64,000 bases of DNA, from contig VXAA01004006.1 in the NCBI GenBank assembly GCA_013399115.1, forward strand, positions 110,509 to 174,508. The letters are read 5' to 3'. The notes beneath the pieces are model-generated. The model was given only the letters and a program-made list of their open reading frames with translations, was not told the DNA's origin and did not search any database. Below are positions 1-24,075 of the stretch, one piece after another (position 1 is the first letter of the stretch; each line of letters begins with the position of its first letter). Made by a program: the position numbers and the translations under genes. Source of the stretch: Anseranas semipalmata (Eukaryota > Chordata > Aves > Anseriformes > Anseranatidae).

Positions 1-260
1 CAGCCCGTCCCGCGCCGCCCGTCGTGGCGCATGCGCAGTGTGCCGAGCCGCCCGCCGGGCGCTGAGGTGGCCGCCGCGAGCGGGCGTCCTCTCCCTCACA
101 GAACATGTCCCGCTTGGCAGCGGGGCCGCTTGTCTGCTGGTCCTCAGCCTGTAGTGCCGGGCAGGCTGCCACAGCTGCCTGTAACGTCGAGGAGCCAGGC
201 CTCCCCACGGAGAAAACTCCGGACACCTTTCCGTCCCTCAGGCTGGGCTCATCCGTGAAA
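1..260. promoter_or_regulatory. CpG-rich promoter-like segment at window edge
   Basis: The first ~200 bases are CpG-dense. They contain the perfect palindrome GCGCATGCGC at 27-36, which matches the NRF1 site found in many housekeeping and bidirectional promoters. On the plus strand a good donor (AAA|GTATGT) follows at 261, so a plus-strand first exon ending at 260 is possible. The served gene may instead run leftward out of the window. Neither the 75-codon nor the 83-codon plus ORF here is recognisable. Confidence 0.5.
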
Positions 261-3200
261 GTATGTGTGAGTGCAGTGCGCTGCAACACGTGTAGACGAG
301 GTCTTGGAAGGAGTACTAAAGCAGATGTTGGACATGTTTTGTCACAGAAATTTTAAAGAAAGAGGCATTTCTGTGGGCATTCCAGCTTCAGGAATCTCGA
401 AGAAATAGTTCACGTGTCAGCAAAATGCAGATGGCTATGCCATGAAAATATATTCCATACTATTTTAGGCTGGGAAGCACAGATGAACTGTATTGCAAAT
501 TCAGAGTGCTAGGGGAGAGTGAGCAAGCAAAGAACAGAGCTGCGTTATGGGGGATGATAAACTTGTTTCAGATCTTGCTTGAAGGTGGAAATTTGCAACG
601 TTCAAGATTTCCTACAATGCGTGAAGAAAATATGACTGCAAACTCCCCTCTGCAATCACGAGAAGGTATCATTTAATATTCACATAGCTCAATTTGTATC
701 TATTTTGAGACATCTTCAACACTACCCAGAATGGCCGTTATCTACTTAGATGGGATTTAGTTCAGACAGCTCCTCAGCTGAAACAAGAACAAGGTTTTTA
801 AAGGTTATAGTAGCATAATACAGCAACAGAAAAGAATCCAGGCTGTACTCAGTGCATACCACAGTCAAAGGTTTAAAAACACATTAGCTGCTACAATAAG
901 ATAAGGACAAGCGTTTACAAAACCCAACACCAACGTAATCATTTTCATCATTCCCCCATTTTCATGATTCTCCACATTCTTTGGTCCAGGACAAGTGAAA
1001 ATGATTCTTCTAGGAAAGGAGCACTTCCCTGAAGCCTCTCATTCACTGTACAAGAACACTGGAAGTGAAGCTGTGTGCTAACAACAAGGGAAGTGGCCTT
1101 CTCCATGCTGTTTGGTTTCTATGCTGACAGCCTTGCCTCTCTATGGTAAATAAACCTTTTTATTCCATTGATATTTAAAAAGTGACACACTAAAACCAAA
1201 AATGCCTGCTAGAACCGATGAATTCTAAATGCAAAGGCTGGCACAATTAACACCAAACAGCTGAAAAACATGTCAGTCAGACTATGCAGGCAGCCTTTGG
1301 GCTCAATGAAACATTTTTAATTGAAAGGTTTGTCTCTGTAAAAGCGCATCCACAAGTATTTAGTGGAAGGCCTGGGAATGAGCTCTTAAAAGACCTGATT
1401 GTCCTAAGGCAGGTTTAATTGTAGTTGCTGGGGGCTACCCTCCCAAGGTCAGGAGGAGCTCTGAGAAGCCATTTTAAAAAAGGACTGGTGGGGCAGGCTA
1501 CTTCAATCAGGGCTACATTGTCTATTTACTTTTTTTAAAAAGCACAATGTTTGTTCTTGCTGATAAGCAGAACTCTGGGTAAGAAGATCTGCATACAAAA
1601 GGCACACAGGCACAATGCAGAAAAGGAGGTAAAATGCAGTCCTGCATGCAGAACTTGGATCAGTTCCCTTGTTGGCTGCCTGCTTACTCGTTCCGTAGGT
1701 CCTACTAAGACCTGAGCAGGGATTTCAGTAATGGGGTAAATTTTGCATTTACTGACTGAAGGTGTTGAACGTAGCTCAGCTGCCATTTTCTGCTCTTGGA
1801 AAAGTGCAGGCAGATATGGAGATTGACAGAAAATAATTATTTTATGAGAATTCTTGTGGTATTGTAGCTTGGATTTGTGGTATTGTGGCTTGGATTAAGC
1901 CTTCATGAAAATAGTTGGTGGACATAGCCAATTGCCTTTTATTCAGAATAAAATTTCTGCAAGGGTACTTTTGGAAGAAAGACAAAATAGAGTTTGAGTC
2001 CTGGTGCCCAAGAGAAAGCACTGACTGGCAAAATCACCATGTTGGGTGCAAGTGTTTGAGGAAGAAACAGTAACCTAAAGAAAACAAACAAGACCGAGGA
2101 AGATGCTTACCAGTGGGAGTCATAGTTGTACTGATAGCATAAACCTCTCGAATAAGCTAAGTGAGAGACTTTGGGCAGACTGCTAGATGAAAAGTGGGTT
2201 GAAATTACAAATAAAGCAATTTCCTCCAAATGTTTGATTCCTCCTTTAGGCAGGATAGCTGCCTAGATTAGAAGGCATAAAAATGACTATTATCAGTCTA
2301 CAATTATTTTCTGCTCCTCTTAAAGTGCAAGTAGCTCTGAACTAGACATTACAATGAGGCATTGTAGTCAACCTTTGAAGATTTTCACCCAAAATACAAA
2401 AGTTTTTTTTACCACAAAAAATGCCCATTTTCTATAAGCTTTTTTTTTTTTCTTTAATCAGAACTTCACAGGAAAAAAAAAAGGAAAAATATTCCAACAA
2501 AGTCTGCTGCCTCTGTCTCATGAACACATTCTTGTTGAAGGGCAACATTCCTTTTCTCCTTTCTTGGTATTTTCTATGGCTAGGATAAATAATTGGGTAA
2601 TTCTTTTTGTGCAGAAAAAACACCATTTTCTTCTTCAAACACTAGCAATCATATTCAGTATTCCTGCACGACTCCCAAGTATTCCTATTATAGAAGAGCT
2701 TTGCAAAGCAGCAAATGCCAGATCACAGCTGTAAGTACTTCCAGAAACCTCCTCCAACCTCTGTAATGAGATGTGGAGCTTACAAAACTACTACCAAGGT
2801 GACTATGTTAAAAGGAATTGAATAAAAACTCCAACTGAGCACCAGCTCTGTCTCTGTCTGGGGAAGCCAATGCTAGACAAGTGTAATTCACAGATATTTT
2901 CATACTTAACACTGCAGCAACTGCTTCCATTATCCCAGTAAAGAGTAACAAATAAGAAAGGGAATGAAAAGGTTTCCAAATGAGCCCTTTGTGTTTAATA
3001 TGCTTTATTAAAAAGCTTCAGCAAGGATAAAATGTGCTGAATGGCTCACTTAACCTAGAGAAATTATATGAAATCTTGGAGTGGGAGTTTTAAATTCTTA
3101 ATACCCATTCCAGTCAGAAGGTCAAGCTGAACACAAACTACTGTGAAGCAACCAGAGATTGCACTGTGTCCAAGATGCTTTTAAGAAAGGTATTGAGCAG

Positions 3201-5888
3201 GAATGCCCTGCAATAGGCAGCAGAAGATCCGGCAGCAAGGGACAAGGCTGTCAGGTCCCTAAGCACCCTGGTCTCTCAGCAGGGTGTGAACTTCCCAAAG
3301 AACAGGGAGGAGAAGGTTTAATTTATGGAAATTTAACTGTACCAGGAATTAATTCTTTCATTCTCATTTTCTCATATAGTTCTGCCAATATTTTTCACAC
3401 TTTGCGATATGAAAGGTAGGAGAGGTGTGGATTGGAGGATTGTAAGAATCAAAATTTAATGGCACAGAAAATGAGAGGGTGTGGGGGCCTAGGGTAGGGA
3501 GGGTAGGGGAAAGGAGTGAGAGGAAAGGATCTTTGGAGAGAACCAGCTAAGGTCATGGTCAGCAACCCCCATAGGAATTATGCTATCCTCATAATCCAAA
3601 TCACTGCTGAATATGTTACTTGTTCAAATCCATCTGGTTTGTCTCCTTTTCGTGGGGAGCAGACGCACAGCAGACAAATATACTTGAATCTAGTCCCTCT
3701 ATGTCACCTAGATGCCTTGGACTCTGTGGGTTTTTTTTGTTTCTTTTACCTCGAGAGATCTTTCCTTTTTTACTGGAAACCTATCTGAAATCAGTGAACT
3801 TTTTCATAACAGTAGAAGGTGATGAGGTGTAAGAAGTCAGCAGTATGAAAGCAATTTTTCTTACAGGATTTCTACCCTATAGGAAATCAAAAGAAAGCCT
3901 ACGGGAGAGACTAAGGGACTTGGATAAGGTCCTTTCAATCAAGTAAGGGCCAGCTGGCAAGATTGAAAGGACTTGCAAAGTCTCTCAGATCTCATGGAAA
4001 AGCTCTTACCACCTTCAGGGGGAGCTGGAAGAACAGCTCAATAAGGGACTTCATTTGGCAGAGAACGAAATAAAGCTTTGTACAATGCCTTCACTTTGTG
4101 CATCAATCTAGCATCAAGCATCTCTTATTAGATCACTCTGGCTGTTCTCTAATCTCTAGAATCTGGACAGAAGCAATAGGAGATGGACGGCAGGCAGCTT
4201 TAGGAAAAATTAATTTGCCTTTGGGTGCTCACACCCAATGAAAGTGTTAAAAACAGCTCCTGTGTGTTCTCCAAAGCTTTGGGAGAATCAGCTTTGGTGT
4301 TAATTGGGTTGTTTTGGAGAGAAGCGTAGTCCTGGATGCTATCAGGGAGAGGATCCCTGGGCAGGATCTCATTGCTTGCTTAACACTCACTTTCGCTTTG
4401 TGATCCACCAGAAGTTAGCTTTCCCTAAGCTGCTCTCCAATGTCTAATTAGAACACGAAGAAAGTTACTTTCCCCTAGGAACTAAAGGAAGAGCATTCTT
4501 TAGCATGAACAATAGCTACCTGAAAGGTGCAAGAGCTAGCTTTTGCCTGCAGAATGCCATGACCATCCACATTTCTGCCAGCAATTCAGGCCCCTTGTGT
4601 TACATGGATACCCATCTTATGACTGCATGCCAGCAAATGAATAATTTGGGCCAGCATCTTAGCAGCTTTTGCTTTAAATTCTTCATATAACTTGTCTTCT
4701 GCTATTCATCTTGACAGTGGGGTCATTTCACTTGTGGGTGACTCAGGAGAGATGATCTGGTGGGAAGAAGATAACAGAAAGTCTCTATAGTATCCAGGTC
4801 TATGTTACTGTGAAATTATGAAGCAGTAATAACAATTCAAACTGTAAGGGATTCATTTTTACCTTGGCAGATATCAAAACATTTTGCAAACTGGTCACAT
4901 TGCACCTGCTAGGTGCAGCACACAGGAACACCAGAGAAGCTTTGTACAGACTATTCGGTATTTCAGCCATCTTAGGGGTACAGCTAAGGGAAAGCATGGG
5001 AAAATTGCCCTTGTAAACATCAAGGGAGGACCGAGGGTAAACAAAATAAGGGAGAGATTGTTAGGACGGAAGATGAAACTGCTTTGTTGTTACAAACAGT
5101 ATGTTGGTTCCATGGTGTCTTTGATGAAGTTACTATGGATTTCTTAGGTATTTCACCACCTATATGGATAAACTTGGGCTGATTTACATTCATCCAAGTG
5201 AAAAGAGCACCTAGAGCAATACAGGATAAGCACTGAATGGTGTTAGTTAGCACCTCTGCATAAAGGCTAGAAACCTGCATGAGTGATACAAGCAGAAAGA
5301 CCATTCTCAGAATTCTGGTCAGAGCTGCAATCGGAGGTGGACAGCTGGGCAACTGCAACATTTGGTATAGTCATACAACAGTTCTATCAGCAAAAGCCTG
5401 TGGACACTGAACTGCCTGCCTGGCCAGGAGTCCTCCTGTGTTTAATATTAGGCCATGGAAATAAAGCTGACAAAGGAACACTTTGATCGTGTGTTTTACA
5501 TAATGCTATGTTATAAATGGCATTCATTCCTTAGTGCAGCTCCAGCTCAGTGTTAAACTAATGCAAAGACAGTATAGCTCTTATATCACATGCATACATA
5601 AAATTACCCGCAGTCTGAAAGGCACAGAAAAAACAAAGCCCAGAAGGCAGCAGGAAATGAATACTGATGATTAAACTAGTAGCAGAATAGATACAAATAT
5701 TGTTTATAGGGAAATCCATCAAGGGGATACGATTGCCATAATGAATTCCAATCATGCTCTGATGTTTTAAAATGCTTTGCCCGCTCTTTGGAGTTAGCTC
5801 AGCTCCAAGAAAATCATGCCCTACTCTGAATCATACCCACTTACTGATTCATGTGAGGTCTTAAATATGAAACTTCTCTAGCATAAGT
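261..5888. other. No gene recognised
   Basis: AT-rich, non-repetitive sequence with only short ORFs (up to 113 codons) that resemble nothing I know. It is probably intergenic or intronic DNA between CCDC174 and the next gene on the left. Confidence 0.6.
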
Positions 5889-6075
5889 CAGCCAGACTGG
5901 AGAACTGGGTTTGAACTTCTGCTGTACCACAGACTTGCTTTGTGATCTTGCCTCTGCATTTCAATTTTCTTCTTTCTGCAAAATGGGGACAATAAAATTA
6001 TCTGACTTCAGAATACTATTCTGAGGCTTAATTCCTAAATAACTGCAACATTTGGCTAAGAAAAGTGTTAAGTAC
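5889..6075 (+). mobile_element. MIR-family SINE (ancient CORE-SINE remnant)
   Basis: The sequence tracks the MIR consensus in order over about 180 bases. It has a GCCAGACTG...CTGGGTTTGAAC box near 5890-5914, then a TTGTGATCTTG segment, a CAATTTTCTTCTTTCTGCAAAA segment leading to AAATGGGGACAATAA near 5981-5996, and a TAAGAAAAGTGTTAAGTAC end. The order and spacing match the plus orientation of MIR. It is strongly diverged, as expected for a pre-avian insertion. Confidence 0.8.
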
Positions 6076-6246
6076 ACAACCCAAAACATCCCTAAAATGC
6101 TTCACTTCTATTCAAATGTGGTTAATTCTGACATGCAATCCTACAATTATGTACACATCTAACAGGATTGCACAGACTCAGTGACTTAAAAACTTACACC
6201 TTTTCCTTCTACCTCTTGCTTCTATTATTGCTTTCAATCAATGTGC

Positions 6247-6267
6247 AAAAAAAAAAAAAAAAAAAAA
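6247..6267 (+). repeat. A21 homopolymer
   Basis: An uninterrupted A-run followed by CCCAC and another A8. No SINE or processed gene body is recognisable directly before it, so it is treated as a simple repeat. Confidence 0.9.
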
Positions 6268-8066
6268 CCCACAAAAAAAATCAATTTGCTGCTTGAAATT
6301 GTGTTCCGACAGCTTCTTATCTTTATGGAAGAAAGCTGCTAAAGCACACTGCAACTATTTTAAACTCAAAATTAAATGTGGGGTGACACAACGTTTGAAA
6401 AATTTCTCCTGGGATCAGGGTTATCAGAGAGTTTTTCAACATTACTATGAAATAAATAGCAGCAAATTGGTACATACTAACAGAATTTCCTATAGCAAAT
6501 TTGTAAGATTAGAGTGCCACCTCGTGGATATTGACTAACCTGAGATTGTACCAAACTGGAGGAAAAAAACCTGTGTGTTGATGCTGTCACATTTGGTAAA
6601 AACAGACTGATTTGTAACCTCTGCTTCTTAGTCATTAGTATACGATCATTATTTATTTGCAGGTTCTTTATTCATACTGAAGAGATTCAAGGAAAGGAAG
6701 AAATATAACCCTAACACCACGCTCACCAGCTGAGTTCAGGTCAGTGTCAGCAGCCGCGAAAAAGTACTACCGCTAAGGTTTTTGTGCATTTCAAGTAGAT
6801 GTTGTCATTAATACTGTCATACTATCCTTAAATTCTAGGTCTGTTCAGAGAAACAGAAACCCAAAGTTATCATAAAGCTCCAGTCTCTTAACCATTTGGT
6901 AACAATAAAAAGACTATTATTTTGTGCCTTTAAAGTGGTACCACTGGTGGGTGCTCTTGTGAGGAGTTATTCCTCCTGTCAGCAACATAGGAAAGAGGAG
7001 AAATGGAAGTGTGTTTAATAGCTGCGGTTAAAACATAGTTTGGGGAGAGTGAGTGTGTTCTACATGCTGCTAAGTTTGTTCAGTGACCTTGAGCAGGGAT
7101 TTCACTGTGGTAGAGACATTACTGCTCACCAGGCCTTGCAAAACAGCCCAAGATCCCACTGAAGCACCCAAGGGTAGCATGTTATCTCTGTGTCTCTGCC
7201 CAAGTCAGTACTTGGTTCAAATGTTCACTACTTTGACAACATCACTGCCGTTTAACTTTACACCATCTATGCAATTGCCCGTTCTAGTCCACTTTTCTAG
7301 CTTTTATCCTTTTACGAGCTTTTAAAATCCAAATGGGAGGTATCTAAATTGCCTTCAGAAATCAAAATTCTTTAAGTGGTAAGTAGATATTACTGTCATC
7401 TACTGAGATTCTGAAATAAAAGCTTGTCTGGTAGAGGTCAACCTGCTTTTATATATAAATCACTGCAATACACACTTTTTAGGGAAAAAAAAGTATTAAA
7501 GTCACATTATGATGGAAGAATATACTCGAACAATTATGAGAGCATCTTCTCAACCAGTAAGACAGTAATTTCAGGTGTCAAGGCTTCTACTTCAGCGAAG
7601 CGTTTATTCTTAGTCTTACCATCATTATTTATCGATTTCTGCAGTGCTTGTCTCCAACTCTTATCTGCTTCACAGAATTACGAGTTATATACAGACCTCA
7701 GGAATGCAGAAGGCATTATGACTATGTGGAATACTCTCCACAACTGTTCACTAGATAATATTCTGTACTTCCTGTCCCCGAAGTCAGGAGATTAAGTAGG
7801 TAACACATTTTTTAAAATCTTTTTGTATTTAGCAGCAGGCGGCCTGCCATTTCCATACTGCTTCTACAGATATTACTGAACTTGTAGTACCTCCAAACCA
7901 GAAGCTGTACCCCAAAGTTCAGGCATAAGTGGCAAAGAATAAATATGTATACTTAACTAAGTAAGCAGTGCCAAAAAATCATGTAATTTTAATAAAGAGG
8001 GGAAAAAAAAGAACCAACAGGGAAAAAGTACAGCTATGATGTAAAATAGCTTAGGTCTCCAGGAGA
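6268..8066. other. No gene recognised; 3' flank of CCDC174
   Basis: AT-rich sequence downstream of CCDC174. It holds several minus-strand AATAAA hexamers that could serve as distal poly(A) signals, and an unremarkable 123-codon plus ORF at 7424-7795 with no recognisable motif. Confidence 0.6.
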
Positions 8067-8072
8067 TTTATT
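8067..8072 (-). terminator. Candidate CCDC174 poly(A) signal (distal)
   Basis: AATAAA on the minus strand about 115 bases beyond the stop codon. Choosing between this and the proximal signal needs transcript 3' ends. Confidence 0.4.
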
Positions 8073-8168
8073 TCAATCTACTTAGATTTTTTTTTTTCCC
8101 AGATGTAGGAAACTAATATTCTTGCTGAGAAGATAATTTGATTACAGTTCGTTATATTATGATTCTTG

Positions 8169-8174
8169 TTTATT
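8169..8174 (-). terminator. Candidate CCDC174 poly(A) signal (proximal)
   Basis: AATAAA on the minus strand, 12 bases after the stop codon. It is canonical in sequence but would give a very short 3' UTR. A second AATAAA lies at 8067-8072, and more occur further left. Confidence 0.4.
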
Positions 8175-8186
8175 ATTTTGCTCAGT

Positions 8187-21213
<13,027 letters not shown>

Positions 21214-21256
21214 GGCGGCCTGCGCTCCGCCGGCAGCCAGCCGGCCGCCCTCCTCC

Positions 21257-21257
21257 N
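21257..21257. other. Single ambiguous base
   Basis: One N in the presumed 5' UTR of CCDC174, 44 bases upstream of the ATG. It does not affect the coding sequence. Confidence 1.
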
Positions 21258-21596
21258 AGCGCGCTGCGGCTGCGGGGTCCCGCCGGGCGGCTCCCGGCTG
21301 CCCCGGAGCGTCTCCCCGTTCTGCCGGGCCGGCTGCCGGCGAGCCTCGGCCAGCACGGGGGGCTCGGGGGAGGCCGAAGCCCTGCCGGCCCGGGGCTTCA
21401 CCGGCTGTGAGGGGGAGCGAGGGCTCCTGGCAGGTGGGGCCCGGTCCTTCGCGCCCCCGGAGGAAATGGCCGCACGCGGCATGGGGCAGGAGCCGCGGTG
21501 AGCGTGGCGTGGGTGCTGCAGGGCTTGGCAGGAGGCCGGGGCTGCCCGGAGCCGAGTCTGGGGCTAAACGAGGAAGAGTACGGTTGCAACTTGGTA

Positions 21597-22256
21597 TCAG
21601 CAAAAAAACAGCAAAAACCGTCGCTGTCCTGGCCTGGTTGGTGCGTGGCTGCCGGGGAGATGAGACCTGAAATGCTGCCTGGAGCTGGACACAGCCATGG
21701 CTTTCAAGATGTGTCTGGGTTTAGCCTTGTGACCGCTGCCTGGTTTAAGCATCTTGCTTGGGATGAGGCTCTGGGGCCGTCCTTGGCCCTCTGCTAGCTT
21801 GGAGGTGCGAGTTAATGAGCTTTGCAGGGCTGATGTGCCTGTTCCATAACCCCCAAATACAAACCCACCTGCATGTGCTGGAGCCAGCTCTGTATCCTCA
21901 GAGATGAGTGCAGGCTGGTCCTGGGGAGTGAGACTGTGTTTTACTTGTACTGGGTAGCTCATTGTATGCTTCATCCTCTCTGTGAGGAAAAAGGACTGGC
22001 TGATAGGTTTTAATTCAGAGTGATTCAGAAGATCATAATTATCCTGAGTTACAAGAGGAAGCTGCCTTTCACTTGTCTTTAATAAAGTGGAAAAATATAA
22101 GGTGTTCTGATGTTGTTGCTTGGCAATGTGACAGCTGATAGAAGTGTCAGATGCAGTTCTTTTGATTTTCGGAGTGTGTTGCTTTTGTGTTTGGAAAGAT
22201 GGATCAGGCCCATGTTTGAATAGTTTATGGACACAGAATTTGCAAATTACTGACAT
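21597..22256 (-). other. 219-codon ORF of unknown status upstream of CCDC174
   Basis: This minus-strand ORF begins MSVICKFCVHKLFKHGPDPS and stays open for 219 codons, in sequence that is not GC-rich over its first two thirds. I do not recognise it. The first ~130 codons have mixed, protein-like composition; the last ~80 look like chance translation. A good donor (CAG|GTGGGT) ends the better part at 21869. An in-frame acceptor (CATACAG) lies at 22284 but has a poor pyrimidine tract. It could be an exon of an unknown minus-strand transcript, a 5' exon of CCDC174, a relic, or chance. Confidence 0.2.
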
Positions 22257-22284
22257 AGGTACTTGATAGCCAAATGAATGGCAC

Positions 22285-23830
22285 CTGTATGCCCGTAAGC
22301 ATTAAGGGTGCAGCTCAGAAAAAGCAATTTGTGGCCTTGGTGAAGCTGACTTCCTTTTGGCTTTTTAAAAGAAGGGGAAACGATGGGAGACAACAGATAC
22401 AAAAAAAGGTGCAGGTCATGTTGGAGCCATAAGGCTTACTGTTTTAATCTGCAGTGGAAGAAGAGACATAAGCATTACTGAAAAATAGGACAAAGGAATG
22501 GAAACATCTGTGCTGTTCTAATTAAATCTCACTTCAACAAATCATGTGTTAAGTGGCCTGTTCAAACCTCACCTAGCGACAACAGTGAGAAGAGAAAACA
22601 GCCGAAACCCAACCCAGGGTTGATTCTGATGTAGTAATTCCCAGCTTTTATCTGGAGGATGTGTATGTGTGAGGTCACCCCCCCCGCCCCGAAGTGCATT
22701 GATTCTTCTCCACACTGCTCATACTCTGCGTTACAGTGATAGGATTCGCTTGCTCAGCCCTCTGGGTTGCCAGTGTAGGTGCAGAGCACTTTCAGGAGCT
22801 CAGGAGTGTTGTTATCTTGAGATTCTCATAACATGAAGTGTTCCTGAAGAGCTGATAGTCGGACTTGGTCCTGTATCTCTCCTTGTAACTGCAAGTGCAA
22901 AAACATGTCAAGAAATCTTGACCTCTTGAAAACTTGGTTTGTAGAGTATAATGACCAGTTTCTAAGCTTAATACCTGAGGCTCTAGGATGGGAACCCTAA
23001 ATGACTGGTTTTAGAAATGTAATGCTAAATAGCTGGGTAGGTACTTCAGCGCCTCTTTATATTTTCTGACTGAAAGGAAAAATGATTCAAATGCTGGGTC
23101 CATTCAGGCTGCTACTCCGGAAGCCGCTTTTACCCCCCTTCAGATGTCTGAACTCAGACCTTGCAGGATTCTTTACTGATTGGCACTGCCTATGGCTCCT
23201 CTAAGGCAGCTCCTTACTGCATTCTGTCCTTGCTGCTGCATCTTTTCCCCTATGCCTGCCCATATCTCTTAAACTGCTTGTCACATCATCCTGATTTCAG
23301 TTCCTAGTAGCATTTCTTTACAAGAAAACTGTCCTTCTCTTGTAATATTAGAGGCATATTTTCCTTTTTCACATTTGCAAACCCATTTCTTTGATGTATT
23401 CCATCATCCCTGGACTCTGTTCTTGTATTTACCTGGGCAAACTGCACTGGAGCAGCATTCTTCCTGCTTTGGGTGTTGAGTAAAATGGCCCCGCACCTCA
23501 GCAGCTCCCTGTGTAACAGGTGTTACTTGGATAGTCTTAGGGGAAGTGTGAAGGTATGGAGGACCTGGAGGTGTCTGCGCCTGTCTTACAATGTTCCTTT
23601 CTGGCTGAGATGCATGACCAGAGTTGGAAGGAAAAGCCGTGGTACTCAGTGGTTACGTGGCAGGATGTGAAAAAAGGAATTAATCTTAAAAATTGCAGGC
23701 TAGTTCACGTTGTTGCTCTGAGTGAGGATTGCAGAGCTGGTGCTTCTGTGCTTGCAAGAAACAGATGATTCTGTGGGTCGTGAAGGTCTGGCTAGACATG
23801 CCTGAGTTGGGAATGAGTCCGTCAGTGGCA
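22285..23830. other. No gene recognised
   Basis: Moderate-GC sequence with only short ORFs and no element recognised. A C-rich patch (CACCCCCCCCGCCCC) lies near 22676-22690. Confidence 0.6.
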
Positions 23831-23910
23831 CTGGTGCTGTATATGGACCCAAGCCACGAGAACCTTTAGCACCGCTGCTGTACATAACCGAAGCTACGAG
23901 AACCTTTAGC
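23831..23910 (+). repeat. 40-bp tandem repeat, two copies
   Basis: The copies at 23831-23870 and 23871-23910 share GCTGTAYATRRACC and end in an almost identical CACGAGAACCTTTAGC (CCACGAG versus CTACGAG). It sits on the left edge of a CpG cluster. Confidence 0.85.
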
Positions 23911-23929
23911 CCGTGTTCCTTCTCGGTTG

Positions 23930-24075
23930 ACCTCCGCAAGAGCAGCGGGCAAGAGCAGGGGCGCGCCGGGCGGAGGGGACGGCTGCGCTGGGGGGCCGCG
24001 GGGCCGCTCTGCGTGCTGCCCTGCTCTCCTGCGCGTGCGGCTCGGCACTCGGGTGTGCGTCCACACCGGTGGCTT
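23930..24075. promoter_or_regulatory. Small CpG-rich cluster
   Basis: About 145 bases rich in CpG (GCGCGCCGGGCGGAGGGGAC and CCGCGGGGCCGC motifs) in a moderate-GC background, 2.7 kb upstream of the CCDC174 start. It could be a minor or lncRNA promoter or an enhancer. No transcript can be assigned. Confidence 0.35.
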
